Counted from the stretch's first letter, positions 1 through 9,305 are shown. The stretch is DNA of 55,822 nt from Cyanobacterium sp. T60_A2020_053 (GCA_015272165.1 JACYMF010000065.1:1-55822), one strand, 5' to 3'. Made by a program: numbers and translations. The notes: generated by a model from the sequence alone, not told the origin.

Positions 1-61
1 ACAGTTGTTTCAACCTATCAGAAAATTGCATATCATCCCGCAATGATGCAACGCCAAAAAT

Positions 62-1102
62 TCACTCAATCAATCCTTTTGATATTAAAAGACGTTCTCT
101 TTTTCGTCGCGCTATTTCCTGTAAATTGATAGTTTTATCAGTTTCATCTACAATATCCCCAGTTAAAATCTCCAATACATCTTCTAAAGAGACAACTCCA
201 GCAACTCCACCATATTCATCACTCACCACCATTAAATGTTGTCGAATGTCTTGAAAATTTTTGAGAAGATAATCAGCGCGCATCATCTCAGGCACAAAAT
301 TAGCTTGACGTGCCAAATCAGCAATTTTTTCTGATTTTTTACCTTGAATAATAGCTGTTAATAACTCATGTTTTAAGGCAATACCAATGACATCATCAAT
401 GGAATCTTGGACAATTAAAATACGGGTGTGTTCAGATTTAATGATAGCTTCTTGACATTCTTCCAGAGTTAAATCACCTTTAAGATAAGTAATTAAAACC
501 CTAGGTGTCATTAAATCCACTGCTGATAAATCATTAAGATGAAAAACACGGTTAATCATTTCCGCTTCATCAGCTTCAATTACTCCCTCCGTTTTACCGA
601 TGCGAGTTAAAAACTTAATTTCCGTTTCATTAGTAGTAGGTAAAACAGCGCCCTTCGTCAAAGGTTGAATCACTTTTTCTAGTAACCACACTAGAGGCAC
701 AAAAGTAATCGTTAAATACTTGACAGGTAAAGCAATGGAAAGGGATAAAGAATCAGCATATCTTTGTCCAAGAGTTTTGGGGAGAATTTCCGCAAAAATA
801 ATAATTAAAAAAGTTAAAATTCCCGAAAATATTCCTAACCATTGCTCACCCAACTGTTGAGAAATAGTACCACCAATAAGAATACTACCCACAATATTAA
901 AAATATTATTGAGAATAACAATGGTGGCAATAGGACGATTAATTTTTTGCTTAATTTTTAATAAAGCTAAAGCAGAAGGTTTTTTCGACAGCGCCCATTG
1001 CCTAACTCGAATCTCTGACACGGATAATAACACCGTTTCGGAAAGGGAACAAAAAGCCGAACCGAGAATTACAATGAGAGTAAGGACTGCAAGAGTCAAC
1101 AT
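62..1102 (-). CDS. DUF21/CNNM-type membrane protein with CBS pair
   Basis: A 346-residue integral membrane protein of the CNNM/CorC (HlyC) superfamily, proposed in other organisms to act in Mg2+ or Co2+ transport. The first ~150 residues are the DUF21 domain, with four hydrophobic segments (about 1-20, 58-80, 88-110, 125-145). Two CBS motifs follow (about 190-250, starting LMTPRVLITY, and 268-320, ending GVVSLEDVLEILTGDIVDE). The C-terminal transporter-associated (CorC_HlyC) domain of the longer relatives is absent and the protein ends about 25 residues after the second CBS. Its ATG lies three bases after the ilvN stop, so the two are probably co-transcribed. Family assignment is firm; the substrate is unknown. 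Confidence 0.85.
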   Translation of the reverse strand: MLTLAVLTLIVILGSAFCSLSETVLLSVSEIRVRQWALSKKPSALALLKIKQKINRPIATIVILNNIFNIVGSILIGGTISQQLGEQWLGIFSGILTFLIIIFAEILPKTLGQRYADSLSLSIALPVKYLTITFVPLVWLLEKVIQPLTKGAVLPTTNETEIKFLTRIGKTEGVIEADEAEMINRVFHLNDLSAVDLMTPRVLITYLKGDLTLEECQEAIIKSEHTRILIVQDSIDDVIGIALKHELLTAIIQGKKSEKIADLARQANFVPEMMRADYLLKNFQDIRQHLMVVSDEYGGVAGVVSLEDVLEILTGDIVDETDKTINLQEIARRKRERLLISKGLIE

Positions 1103-1105
1103 TAT

Positions 1106-1624
1106 TTAAACTTTAGTCTCCAATGATTTGAGATACTCCGTGTTAACTCCTGATTCCCTCGTTAGGGCAATTTTACCAGTGCGAGAAATTTCTTTGATGC
1201 CAAATTTATTAACCATAGAAATAATTGCTACCATTTTGCCCGGGTCTCCCACTACTTCTAAGGTTAAACTATCTTCAGCGATATCCACCACCCTAGCCCG
1301 AAAAACTTGAGCAATTTGTAATACTTCCCCACGGGTGGAGCTATTGGTGCTGACCTTGACTAACATCAATTCCCTTTCCACAGAAGGGATCATGGTAATA
1401 TCCGTAACTTTGATCACATTAATTAACTTGTGAAGTTGTTTGGTTAATTGTTCGATGGTGTCTTCATCTCCGGGTACTACCATAATAATACGAGAGATGC
1501 CTACTTGTTCTGTGGGTCCTACCGCTAAACTTTCAATGTTATAGCCACGTCTAGCGAATAACCCGGCGATTCTGGTCAAAACTCCTGCTTCATCTTCCAC
1601 AAGGACAGAAATGGTATGCTTCAT
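1106..1624 (-). CDS. ilvN: acetolactate synthase small (regulatory) subunit
   Basis: Regulatory subunit of acetohydroxyacid synthase, which binds valine and activates the catalytic subunit IlvB in branched-chain amino acid synthesis. The N-terminal ACT domain reads [20 protein letters not shown] and continues to the family motif [14 protein letters not shown]; a second regulatory domain covers about residues 85-160. I start the gene at the ATG whose first base is 1624, because family members begin with this MKHT sequence. The frame stays open to 1699, but those 25 extra codons overlap AT-rich repeat DNA. The large subunit is not in the window. The CBS membrane protein follows three bases downstream. 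Confidence 0.93.
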   Translation of the reverse strand: MKHTISVLVEDEAGVLTRIAGLFARRGYNIESLAVGPTEQVGISRIIMVVPGDEDTIEQLTKQLHKLINVIKVTDITMIPSVERELMLVKVSTNSSTRGEVLQIAQVFRARVVDIAEDSLTLEVVGDPGKMVAIISMVNKFGIKEISRTGKIALTRESGVNTEYLKSLETKV

Positions 1625-1735
1625 TCTTGGTGTTAATAATTGTTGATCATAAACTACAGACATCTTCAATATTTTACCTAAACTATCAATAATGAACAAT
1701 TGATAATGAATAATGAATAATTAATAATTAATAAT

Positions 1736-1893
1736 TAGGCTCTGCTGAATAAATCAAAACTTTTGTCAAATCAAGGTTTTAAGCATAGCTGTAAAGGTGT
1801 CAGGTATCGGGTATTAGGTATTAGGTTTGAAAATTACACCTGAAACCTGCAACCTGAAGCCTGAAACCTACTCACCTTTTTCAGCAACCCCTA
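1736..1893. mobile_element. family A MITE-like element, copy 1
   Basis: A 158-bp non-coding element. The left end is TAGGCTCTGCTGAATAAATC and the right end is the complement of TAGGGGTTGCTGAAAAAGG. The two ends form imperfect terminal inverted repeats beginning in a TA dinucleotide, as expected of IS630/Tc1-like MITEs. The interior holds heptad runs such as GTTTCAGG and GTATTAGG. Other copies are at 6405, 14539, 22991, 35212 and 50518. No transposase is encoded. Confidence 0.75.
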
Positions 1894-1987
1894 AATACCC
1901 CTCTTGGCAAATTTAATAAAATTTTTTGATAAGAATTAAAAATATCGAGTTAACCTGTAGTTGTTAGCAATTTACAAGCGATATTTT

Positions 1988-3409
1988 ATGAGTAGCAGAA
2001 ACTTTGGTGTTATTGGTTTAGCGGTAATGGGTGAAAATCTCGCCCTCAATGTGGAAAGTAGGGGTTTTCCTGTTGCTGTTTATAACCGTAGCCCTGACAA
2101 AACCGAGAATTTCATGGCAACTGGAGCGCAGGGGAAAGATATTAAACCTGCCTATAGTGTGGAAGAATTTGTGCAAAGTTTAGAGCGCCCGCGCCAAATT
2201 CTGATTATGGTAAAAGCTGGTAGCCCCGTTGATGCGGTAATCCAACAGTTAAAACCGTTATTAGAAGAAGGTGATATGATCATCGATGGTGGTAATTCTC
2301 TTTATGAAGACACCGAAAGACGCACTAAGGAGTTAGAAGCCACTGGTTTAGGTTTTGTCGGTATGGGTGTCAGTGGTGGTGAGGAGGGCGCCCTCAAGGG
2401 TCCTTCTTTGATGCCGGGTGGTACACAAAGCGCCTATGAGAAGTTAGAACCGATTTTAACGAAAATCGCCGCTCAGGTGGATGATGGTCCTTGTGTGACT
2501 TATATTGGTCCGGGGGGCGCTGGGCATTATGTCAAAATGGTACATAATGGCATTGAATACGGTGATATGCAGTTGATTGCCGAAGCCTACGATTTATTGA
2601 AAAATGGTGTCGGGTTGAGTAATGACGAATTACATCAAGTTTTTAAACAATGGGATACTACCGATGAGTTAAATTCCTTTTTGATTGAAATTACCGCTGA
2701 TATTTTTTCCAAAAAAGACGAAGAAACAGGGCAACATTTAATTGATTTGATTATGGATACTGCTGGGCAAAAAGGCACCGGGCGCTGGACTGTGGTAAGT
2801 TCTTTACAGTTAGGTGTACCTATTCCCACTATTTACGCTGCGGTTAATGCGCGGGTGCTTTCTAGCTTAAAAGATGAACGAGTTGTAGCTTCTACTCAGT
2901 TAACAGGCGTTACTACCGCTTTTGATGGGGATAAAACCAGTTTTATTGATAAAGTGCGAGACGCGCTGTATTGCTCCAAAATGTGTTCTTATGCGCAAGG
3001 TATGGCTTTAATTGCTGAGGCTTCCAGAGAATACAATTTCAATATCAATTTACCCGAAGTTGCCCGAATTTGGAAAGGCGGTTGTATTATCAGAGCTGGA
3101 TTTTTAAACAAAATTAACAAGGCTTTCACCGACAACCCTGATTTAGCTAATTTATTACTCGCACCTGAGTTTAAACAAAGTATTTTAGATCGTCAACAGG
3201 CGTGGCGTGATGTGGTAGTAATGGCTAATCAGACAGGTATTCCTATTCCTGCTTTTAGTGCTTCTCTTGATTACTTTGATAGCTACAGAAGCGCCCGTCT
3301 CCCTCAAAATCTCACTCAGGCACAAAGAGATTATTTCGGCGCCCACACCTATGAGCGTACAGATAAACCAAAAGGTGAATTTTTCCATACGGAATGGATG
3401 CAAGGCTAA
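1988..3409 (+). CDS. gnd: 6-phosphogluconate dehydrogenase (decarboxylating)
   Basis: Converts 6-phosphogluconate and NADP+ to ribulose 5-phosphate, CO2 and NADPH in the oxidative pentose phosphate pathway, the main dark source of NADPH in cyanobacteria. The N-terminal Rossmann fold begins [15 protein letters not shown], followed by the NADP-selecting YNRSPDKT. The substrate and catalytic region includes [20 protein letters not shown], and the C-terminal domain ends with [19 protein letters not shown]. At 473 residues it has normal length. The frame is open from 1961, but the ATG at 1988 gives the usual start just before the Rossmann strand. It is transcribed alone, between mobile-element DNA upstream and repeats downstream. 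Confidence 0.97.
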   Translation: MSSRNFGVIGLAVMGENLALNVESRGFPVAVYNRSPDKTENFMATGAQGKDIKPAYSVEEFVQSLERPRQILIMVKAGSPVDAVIQQLKPLLEEGDMIIDGGNSLYEDTERRTKELEATGLGFVGMGVSGGEEGALKGPSLMPGGTQSAYEKLEPILTKIAAQVDDGPCVTYIGPGGAGHYVKMVHNGIEYGDMQLIAEAYDLLKNGVGLSNDELHQVFKQWDTTDELNSFLIEITADIFSKKDEETGQHLIDLIMDTAGQKGTGRWTVVSSLQLGVPIPTIYAAVNARVLSSLKDERVVASTQLTGVTTAFDGDKTSFIDKVRDALYCSKMCSYAQGMALIAEASREYNFNINLPEVARIWKGGCIIRAGFLNKINKAFTDNPDLANLLLAPEFKQSILDRQQAWRDVVVMANQTGIPIPAFSASLDYFDSYRSARLPQNLTQAQRDYFGAHTYERTDKPKGEFFHTEWMQG

Positions 3410-3495
3410 TTAATCAAAAGGGCAAGGGGCAAGGGTTAAATAAATTATGAATTATGAATTATGAATTATTACCTCCCTTTCCCCCCCTTTCCAAA

Positions 3496-3735
3496 GCAGG
3501 GCGTTTTCATTCTCAAAAATGTCAAATTCTGAAACTAGCTAAGGGTATTAAGTACAGAAGTTTTTAACTACCAATAAATCAATTAATAGAAAAAATCTTC
3601 CCTTTCTCCCTGAATCTCCCCCCTTGAGAAGCAGGGCGTTTTCATTCTCAAAAATGTTAGTTTCTCAAACTAGCCAATAATCTGAAATTCAGAGGTTTTT
3701 AACTACTAATAAATCAATTAATAGTAAAAAATCCT
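3496..3735. repeat. tandem ~135-bp repeat pair
   Basis: Two copies of a unit starting GCAGGGCGTTTTCATTCTCA, at 3496 and 3631. Each runs through an AACTAGC element, TTTTTAACTACTAATAAATC and a CCCTGAATCTCCCCCC tail. Related single copies lie near 20313 and 25843. Together with the hairpin after it, this fills the 446-bp gap between gnd and the TerD-family gene; no coding is visible there. Confidence 0.7.
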
Positions 3736-3752
3736 CCTGTCTCCCTGAATCT

Positions 3753-3780
3753 CCCCCCTTTTTAAGGGGGGTTGGGGGGG
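3753..3780. repeat. C/G-run hairpin repeat
   Basis: CCCCCCTTTTTAAGGGGGG followed by TTGGGGGGG forms a near-perfect G/C-armed hairpin downstream of both convergent genes, gnd (+) and terD-like (-). Such runs are a common dispersed intergenic repeat in cyanobacteria and could act as a bidirectional terminator. Confidence 0.5.
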
Positions 3781-3855
3781 ATCATCCTTATATTGTCTTC
3801 TTGTCAAAAACAAATCAATTTTGATCCTGACTTTGAAAACACCCCCTTTCCAAAT

Positions 3856-4431
3856 CTAATTGTAACGGTCTAAAAGCGTCTGTAATCCCCCTTGAAAACC
3901 TGAACCAACAGCATTAACGCGCCATTCACCACCTTGATTATAAACTTCCGCCATGATTACTGCCGTTTCCACTGAAAAATCTTCGCTCAAATCATATCGC
4001 AAGACTTCTTCCTTGGTTTGTACATCCACAAGACGAAAATAAGCATTTCTTACCTGTCCGAAATTCTGCTTTCTCTTGTCAGCTTCATAAACAGTCACCG
4101 TGACGACAATTTTTTTTACTTCCGTTGGTACTTTTCTCAAGTCAACAATTAAACCCTCGTCGTCGCCTTCCCCTTCTCCGGTGCGATTATCTCCCAAAAG
4201 TTTGACAGATTGATCCGCATCGGGGCTAATAAGATTATTGTAAAAGATAAAATGTTTGTCGGATAGGAGTTTTTCATTATCACCTAGTAAGAATACGGAA
4301 ACATCGAGGTCAAAATCAGCGCCCGTATCCGTAGCATTGACATCCCAACCCAAACCGATGAAACCTGCCACCAAACTGGGGGCAATTTTAGATAATGAAA
4401 TTCTTTGTCCTTTTTGTAGTGAAATACCCAT
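3856..4431 (-). CDS. TerD-family (tellurium resistance/stress) protein
   Basis: A 191-residue single-domain member of the TerD family, calcium-binding beta-sandwich proteins first found in tellurite and phage resistance clusters. Diagnostic pieces are GLGWDVNATDTGADFDLDVS near the N-terminus, the FYNNL strand with the acidic GDNRTGEGEGDDE loop (likely Ca2+ ligands), and RNAYFRLVDV and AVIMAEVYNQGGEWRVNAVG in the C-terminal half. Start and length match the family. It is divergent from lpxD, with 10 bp between the two start codons, so the promoters must overlap. No other ter genes are in view; physiological role unknown. Confidence 0.9.
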   Translation of the reverse strand: MGISLQKGQRISLSKIAPSLVAGFIGLGWDVNATDTGADFDLDVSVFLLGDNEKLLSDKHFIFYNNLISPDADQSVKLLGDNRTGEGEGDDEGLIVDLRKVPTEVKKIVVTVTVYEADKRKQNFGQVRNAYFRLVDVQTKEEVLRYDLSEDFSVETAVIMAEVYNQGGEWRVNAVGSGFQGGLQTLLDRYN

Positions 4432-4441
4432 AATTTAACCT

Positions 4442-5509
4442 ATGAAATTTAGTGATCTTGTTGCCCATTTATCCCCTGAAGCCCACAGCTTAACTTCTCA
4501 CCCGGAGATTAACCCAGATATTACGGTGATTGTACCTATCGAAGCAAGTAACAACCCCACCAGCGCCCTCAGCCTTAGCTATATCGAAGGGGATAAGTAT
4601 AAGAAAATGGTAACAGAAACTACCGCTTCTGCGTTGATTTTACCATTAGATCAGGAATTACAAGCGGAAGCGACTGAAAGGGGCATTGCTTGGTTAAGTT
4701 CGAGTTATCCTCGTCTCATTTTCGCCAAAACTCTCAATTTATTTTATCAACCCTATAAACCTTCACCGCAAATTCATCTCAGCGCCCTCCTCGCTGACGG
4801 TGTCATAGTAGGGGAAAACGTTTCCATTGGTGCTAATGTGGTTATCGAAAAAGGGGTTAAAATCGGCGATGATGTCTGTATCCATCCTAACGTGGTCATT
4901 TACCCTGATTGCATCATCGGTAATGGTACTGTCCTTCATAGTAATTGTACCATCCATGAACGGACGCAAATAGGTGCTAATTGCGTTATTCATAGTGGGG
5001 CGGTGGTGGGCGCTGAGGGTTTTGGTTTTGTGCCAATTCCTGACGGTTGGTATAAGATGCCCCAAACCGGTTGCGTTATCCTCGAAGATGGGGTAGAAAT
5101 TGGCTGTAATAGTACAATAGATCGCCCTGCCATTGGTGACACGCGCCTTGGTAAAAACACGAAGTTAGACAATTTAGTCCACATCGGGCATAATTGTCAA
5201 ATTGGTGCTAATTGTGCTTTTGCGGGGCAAGTGGGGTTAGCTGGAGGGGTGAAAATTGGTAATCGAGTCATTTTAGCGGGGCAAGTGGGTATTGCTAATC
5301 AGGCGGTAATTGGTGATGGCGCTACGGCAACGGCACAAACGGGTATCACCCATAATGTCAAAGCGGGGGATGTGGTTTCTGGCACTCCTTCCCTGCCTCA
5401 CCATTTATATTTAAAAGTCTCTGCCATGACTAAATATTTTCCTGAAATGTATAAGTTTTTTCGTCAATTAGAAAAAGGGCAAAGGGAAAAGGGCAAAGTT
5501 AAAAGCTGA
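4442..5509 (+). CDS. lpxD: UDP-3-O-acylglucosamine N-acyltransferase
   Basis: Third enzyme of lipid A synthesis, transferring a hydroxyacyl chain from ACP to UDP-3-O-acyl-glucosamine. After an N-terminal uridine-binding domain (about 1-100) comes a long left-handed beta-helix of hexapeptide repeats (about 105-320). It contains the catalytic histidine segment HIGHNCQIGANCAFAGQVGL and ends in the usual SGTPSLPHHLYLK and a C-terminal helix. Length (355) is slightly above the usual ~340. The extra C-terminal residues EKGQREKGKVKS are encoded by AAAGGGC-type repeat DNA, so the end of the gene has probably been extended by intergenic repeat sequence. Other lpx genes are not in the window. Confidence 0.95.
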   Translation: MKFSDLVAHLSPEAHSLTSHPEINPDITVIVPIEASNNPTSALSLSYIEGDKYKKMVTETTASALILPLDQELQAEATERGIAWLSSSYPRLIFAKTLNLFYQPYKPSPQIHLSALLADGVIVGENVSIGANVVIEKGVKIGDDVCIHPNVVIYPDCIIGNGTVLHSNCTIHERTQIGANCVIHSGAVVGAEGFGFVPIPDGWYKMPQTGCVILEDGVEIGCNSTIDRPAIGDTRLGKNTKLDNLVHIGHNCQIGANCAFAGQVGLAGGVKIGNRVILAGQVGIANQAVIGDGATATAQTGITHNVKAGDVVSGTPSLPHHLYLKVSAMTKYFPEMYKFFRQLEKGQREKGKVKS

Positions 5510-5510
5510 G

Positions 5511-5713
5511 TAGGTTTCAGGCTTTAGGTTGCAGGTTTCAGGTGTAATTTTCAAACCTAGCTAAGACGCATTTAAATTACCGTTTATACTAAGTCTTAAA
5601 AATAACTCAAACGCTGACCTGTTGCCTCTTGCCTACCTCCACCAGTAAACTTAAATGCAAACTAACTGCCCCGACATCTCCCCTCACCAAAATACTTTTT
5701 TTAGTAAACCCTA
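5511..5713. mobile_element. degenerate family A element
   Basis: Begins immediately after the lpxD stop with TAGGTTTCAGGCTTTAGG-type heptads and ends with CACCAAAATACTTTTTTTAG then TAAACCCTAA, a worn version of the family A terminus. The other terminal repeat is not recognisable. It occupies the whole lpxD-comF gap. Confidence 0.45.
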
Positions 5714-5722
5714 AATAAGACA

Positions 5723-6379
5723 ATGATTAATCAATTTTTATCTTTTTTTTTACAAAAAAATTGCCCTCTATGCCAGCGCCCTTCACCGCAAATCATCTGT
5801 AATTATTGTGAACAAAAAATTAAAAGTGAGCAAAGAGATTTAAAGGAATGTATTATAAAAATTAAAGATTATCAAATTATAATATGGGGAAAATATGATG
5901 GCTATTTAAAAAGAGCAATTACCGATTTAAAGTATAATAATAAACCAGAATTAGCGAAATTATTAGGTACTTATTTAGGAAAACTGTGGTTAAATTTTTA
6001 CAAAAATAAATTAATAGAAAAATATACCGTAGTTCCTATTCCACTACATCCTAAAAAAATAAAAATTAGAGGTTTTAATCAAGCAGAATTAATCGCCGAT
6101 GGTTTCTGCGAAATTACTGGTTTTCCTCATCTTCCCCACCTCTTATCACGGGTGAAAAATACCGAAGCTATGTTTAGTTTAACTCCCAGTCAAAGACAAG
6201 CCAATATTCATCAGGCTTTCACCATCGGCAAAGATTATCACCGTTTTAATCGTCTTTCTGAGGTGATTATTATTGATGATATTTATACCACAGGCACAAC
6301 CGTAGAAGAAGCCATTAAAGTTTTACATACTTTACAGATTAAAGTACAAGGGTTAGGGGCGCTGGCATCTAGTCGATAG
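5723..6379 (+). CDS. comF: ComF-family phosphoribosyltransferase-like protein
   Basis: A 218-residue protein of the ComF/GntX family, connected with DNA uptake in competent bacteria and required for natural transformation in several cyanobacteria. A zinc-ribbon-like N-terminus has two Cys pairs (CPLC at 15-18 and CNYC at about 27-30). The C-terminal half is a type I phosphoribosyltransferase fold with the PRPP-binding signature VIIIDDIYTTGTTVEEA (about 187-203) and the family motif RGFNQAELIA. One copy of the iterated motif CCAGCGCCCTTCACCG (5774-5789) encodes QRPSP exactly between the Cys pairs. Family is clear; biochemical activity is not established. Confidence 0.9.
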   Translation: MINQFLSFFLQKNCPLCQRPSPQIICNYCEQKIKSEQRDLKECIIKIKDYQIIIWGKYDGYLKRAITDLKYNNKPELAKLLGTYLGKLWLNFYKNKLIEKYTVVPIPLHPKKIKIRGFNQAELIADGFCEITGFPHLPHLLSRVKNTEAMFSLTPSQRQANIHQAFTIGKDYHRFNRLSEVIIIDDIYTTGTTVEEAIKVLHTLQIKVQGLGALASSR

Positions 6380-6404
6380 GTTATTTTACTGCTAATATTA
6401 TTTT

Positions 6405-6790
6405 GGGGTTTCTGAAAAAGTATTTTGGTGAGGGGAGGTGTCAGGTGTCGGGTGTCAGGTTTCAGGTAAAATTCTTATAAATTAAAGAGTTAAGCCAAAT
6501 AATTATTTTTTTATAACTTCCTTTTTTTTATCAATAACTTTTTATTTGGGGATCAAAAATGTAGATTTTTTGGAGAAAAAAGATTATTTTTGGCACTTTT
6601 TTTGAGTTATAGTCATTTAAATTAAGATTGAGACAAATTGAAAAATTTTGTAGGGTGGGGTGTGCCTCGCCACTTGACACTTTGCGACTACTCTTATTAA
6701 GAGAAAAGTGTCTCATTGCTATTTAAAACGACTATATATTTTGCTTAAAACTTTTGTTTTAAAAGGGTTTTGATTTATTTAGCAAACCTT
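6405..6790. mobile_element. family A element carrying a nested second element
   Basis: Left end GGGGTTTCTGAAAAAGTATT, heptad GTGTCAGG runs, right end complementary to AAGGTTTGCTAAATAAATC. It is 386 bp against ~250 bp for its closest relatives. The excess matches an inner segment (about 6606-6739) bounded by TATAGTCATTTAAATTAAGA and its near inverted complement ATTTAAAACGACTATA. It occupies the gap between comF and the small membrane protein gene. Confidence 0.65.
6606..6739. mobile_element. nested ~134-bp element inside family A copy
   Basis: Terminal inverted repeats of about 15 bp (TATAGTCATTTAAAT against ATATAGTCGTTTTAAAT in complement) with inner GAGACA/TGTCTC arms and TA at both borders. 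The flanks read continuously as family A sequence when it is removed. No open frame of note. Confidence 0.5.
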
Positions 6791-7055
6791 ATTTAGAAAG
6801 CTCATCAACAATTTGATCAGTGCGCTTGTTATTATATTTTGTATTCTTGAGATGATCTGGTTTTTTTTCTGCGGATAAAACATTAGTTATGGCACTACGA
6901 GTATTAAAACTTGTTTCCTTGAAAGGTGTCGGTAAAAACTTATCGCCAAAACCGATAAAAACAATTAATAAAAGTGGGCTTATTTTTAGTAAATAAAATA
7001 AACCATAACCAGTAAGGCTGGTAACATTACCAACAAATTTATTCATTGCGCTCAT
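6789..7055 (-). CDS. small single-pass membrane protein, unknown function
   Basis: An 88-residue hypothetical protein with one hydrophobic stretch (about residues 13-36, GYGLFYLLKISPLLLIVFIG), then a polar Lys-rich C-terminal half that includes DKFLPTPFKE. I place the start at ATG 7055 (MSAMNKFVGNVT), preceded by GTGGTGAAATT. The frame is open to 7112, but those 19 codons come from a copy of the iterated GGTGAAGGGCGCTGG motif and look non-coding. Its last codons abut the right end of a family A element. I do not recognise the family. It could be a small thylakoid or plasma membrane protein. Confidence 0.55.
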   Translation of the reverse strand: MSAMNKFVGNVTSLTGYGLFYLLKISPLLLIVFIGFGDKFLPTPFKETSFNTRSAITNVLSAEKKPDHLKNTKYNNKRTDQIVDELSK

Positions 7056-7156
7056 AATTTCACCACAGAAATTAACATTGTTATCATAGGATACCCAGCG
7101 CCCTTCACCCAAGTATCATAACTTAATAAATTTCAGTATATTTGACTAGAAATTGT

Positions 7157-7432
7157 GGGTTAAGTGTCTAAGATGTGGCGAAAAAGTTGAGAAAGCAAGG
7201 GAAATAATAATTCATAATTCATAACTCATAATTCATAATTCATTCCCTGGGTTAAGTGTCTAAGATGTGGCGAAAAAGTTGAGAAAGCAAGGGAAATAAT
7301 AATTCATAATTCATAACTCATAATTCATAATTCATTCCCTGGGTTAAGTGTCTAAGATGTGGCGAAAAAGTTGAGAAAGCAAGGAAAATAATAATTCATA
7401 ATTCATAACTCATAATTCATAATTCATTCCCT
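7157..7432. repeat. three perfect 92-bp tandem repeats ending at a start codon
   Basis: Units start at 7157, 7249 and 7341 with GGGTTAAGTGTCTAAGATGT and end with an AATTCATA run and ATTCATTCCCT. Units 1 and 2 are identical, and unit 3 differs by one base (GGG to GGA). The array ends exactly at the ATG of the hydrolase gene at 7433, so that gene's whole leader is repeat DNA. Confidence 0.95.
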
Positions 7433-9073
7433 ATGTATTCCATCAGCAAAGAAACAGCTACCATCAAAACCCGTGACGGTGTCAACCTTGTTGCCGACAT
7501 TTATCGCCCTCAAACCACCGAAAAATTACCCATACTATTGATGCGTCAGCCTTATGGTAGGGCCATTGCCTCCACCGTAGTATATGCGCACCCCCGTTGG
7601 TATGCCCAACAGGGTTATATTGTTGTGATTCAAGACGTAAGAGGTAGAGGCGATTCGGGTGGAGAATTTGAATTATTTAGCCACGAAATTGCCGACGGGG
7701 AAGATACTTTGCAATGGTTAAGTAATCTGAATGGTAGTACGGGTGAAGTGGGAATGTATGGTTTTTCTTATCAAGGTATGACTCAGTTATACTGCGCTAT
7801 TAGTGGGGGAGGGGCGCTGAAAACCATCTGCCCAGCAATGGTTGCCTATGATTTATACTCAGATTGGGCGTATGAAAATGGTGCTTTTTGTCGTGAATTG
7901 AATTTAGCATGGGCGCTACAACTCAGCGCCGAAACAGCGCGCCTCAAACAAGATTTACACGCTTATTCTATCCTTTATTTTGCCTCTCGAAATCTTCCTG
8001 ATCGATATATTCCTTCTCAGGTGGAAGAAGTGTTGCGGAAATACTGCCCTAGTAATTTTTATTATCAATGGTTAAAACATTCAGAAAATGACGACTATTG
8101 GCAACAATTATCTCCTTCTAATTATTTTGAAAATGTGGATTTACCAATGTTACATATCGGCGGTTGGTTTGATAATTATTTGCGCGGGACAATGAATTTA
8201 TATCAAAAAATGACTAAAAAAAGTCATTTTCAACAAAGTTTAATTATTGGACCTTGGGCGCATTTGCCTTGGGGTAATAAAAGAGGTAGTCAGTTTTACT
8301 CAACTAATGCTAATAATGATATTAATGAAATTCAAATTCAATGGTTCGATTATTATTTAAAGGGTAAAAAAAATACTGATTTAATTCCTAAAAATATTAA
8401 ATTATTTGTCATGGGAGCGAATAAATATATATTTGCAGAAAAGTTTGATGGTCAAAATAATATAAACTTTTACTTAAACAGTACAGGATTAGCTAATATT
8501 AGAGATGATGACGGAAAATTAATCAATGATAATATAGAAAATATTGAAAATTCAGAAGATACTATAGTTAATGATTTTTGGCGCCCGTCACCGAGTTTAG
8601 GAGGGCATTATAGTAGTAATGCAGGAAGTTTTGAAAGGAGAGAGTTAAATAATCGCAGTGATATTCTTACCTATACTTCAGCGCCCTTCACCACAGATTT
8701 AACGATTATGGGTGACGTAGAAATTGAATTATATGTGATATGTGAAAGAGAAACTTTTGATATTAATGCGGTATTATCAGAGGTAAGAGAAGATGACACA
8801 ATTTATAATTTCACTCAAGGTTATAAAAGAGTGAAAAATCATCAGCAAACATCAACAAAAGTAACTTTTAAATTACAACCAACCTGTTATGAAATAAAAC
8901 GGGGAAGAGCGCTGAATTTGAGTATTAGTAGTAGCGCTTTTCCTGCCTTTAACTTGAATCAGGGAAATCCTCATTTATCAGATAATTTTGACTTAGACAA
9001 TCAAACTCTTACTTTAACCGTTTTATCAGGAAAAAATTACCCTTCTCGTTTAAAAGTTGATGGAGTGCGCTGA
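7433..9073 (+). CDS. CocE/NonD-family serine hydrolase (X-Pro peptidase S15-like)
   Basis: A 546-residue alpha/beta hydrolase of the CocE/X-prolyl dipeptidyl-peptidase family. Near the N-terminus are LPILLMRQPYGR and QDVRGRGDSGGEF. The nucleophile elbow is GFSYQG (Ser about residue 112), followed by the acidic and histidine regions HIGGWFDNYLRG and GPWAHLPWG. The C-terminal jelly-roll domain (about 340-540, with FTTDLTIMGDVEIELYV) is complete. Esterase, amidase and peptidase members exist, so the substrate cannot be named. Expression is unusual to predict, because the three 92-bp repeats run right up to the ATG and leave only repeat sequence for ribosome binding. Confidence 0.88.
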   Translation: MYSISKETATIKTRDGVNLVADIYRPQTTEKLPILLMRQPYGRAIASTVVYAHPRWYAQQGYIVVIQDVRGRGDSGGEFELFSHEIADGEDTLQWLSNLNGSTGEVGMYGFSYQGMTQLYCAISGGGALKTICPAMVAYDLYSDWAYENGAFCRELNLAWALQLSAETARLKQDLHAYSILYFASRNLPDRYIPSQVEEVLRKYCPSNFYYQWLKHSENDDYWQQLSPSNYFENVDLPMLHIGGWFDNYLRGTMNLYQKMTKKSHFQQSLIIGPWAHLPWGNKRGSQFYSTNANNDINEIQIQWFDYYLKGKKNTDLIPKNIKLFVMGANKYIFAEKFDGQNNINFYLNSTGLANIRDDDGKLINDNIENIENSEDTIVNDFWRPSPSLGGHYSSNAGSFERRELNNRSDILTYTSAPFTTDLTIMGDVEIELYVICERETFDINAVLSEVREDDTIYNFTQGYKRVKNHQQTSTKVTFKLQPTCYEIKRGRALNLSISSSAFPAFNLNQGNPHLSDNFDLDNQTLTLTVLSGKNYPSRLKVDGVR

Positions 9074-9122
9074 AAAAGTGGTGTCGTGAAGACAAATTGA
9101 CAATGGATGATTAATAATCTTA

Positions 9123-9264
9123 GTTCAATTTATTGAACGAGATACTATTAGCCGTGTAATATCAGGTTCGCTTAAATAGTTACAATTAAATATCTGCTGA
9201 AAACTCAAAATACAGACTTTGTTTTATAAGTGATTATCCGAACTTGATATAATTCATTACACGG
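9123..9264. repeat. family B twin-palindrome element split by an insertion
   Basis: Palindrome 1 GTTCAATTTATTGAAC (9123-9138) is followed after 13 bp by palindrome 2. Palindrome 2 is broken: CCGTGTAA (9152-9159) and TTCATTACACGG (9253-9264) lie on either side of a ~92-bp insert. Dropping the insert restores the exact 20-bp palindrome found elsewhere. Confidence 0.75.
9160..9250. mobile_element. short family B-type element inserted in a palindrome
   Basis: A ~92-bp insert with ends TATCAGGTTCGC and CGAACTTGATAT, the same terminal sequence that bounds the full family B copies at 25891 and 31559. Its interior is AT-rich and non-coding. It sits just after CCGTGTA of the host palindrome. Confidence 0.6.
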
Positions 9265-9305
9265 TGGGTAAATTACTTGATATTGTCTAAATTATTCAAG
9301 ACACC

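Noticed and set aside
6531-6716. Small frame inside the element after comF
   Set aside because: Lies wholly within family A and nested element DNA and is not shared by other copies.
7157-7432. Possible CRISPR array
   Set aside because: Units are 92 bp, directly adjacent with no variable spacers, and contain AATTCATA heptads; no cas genes are nearby.
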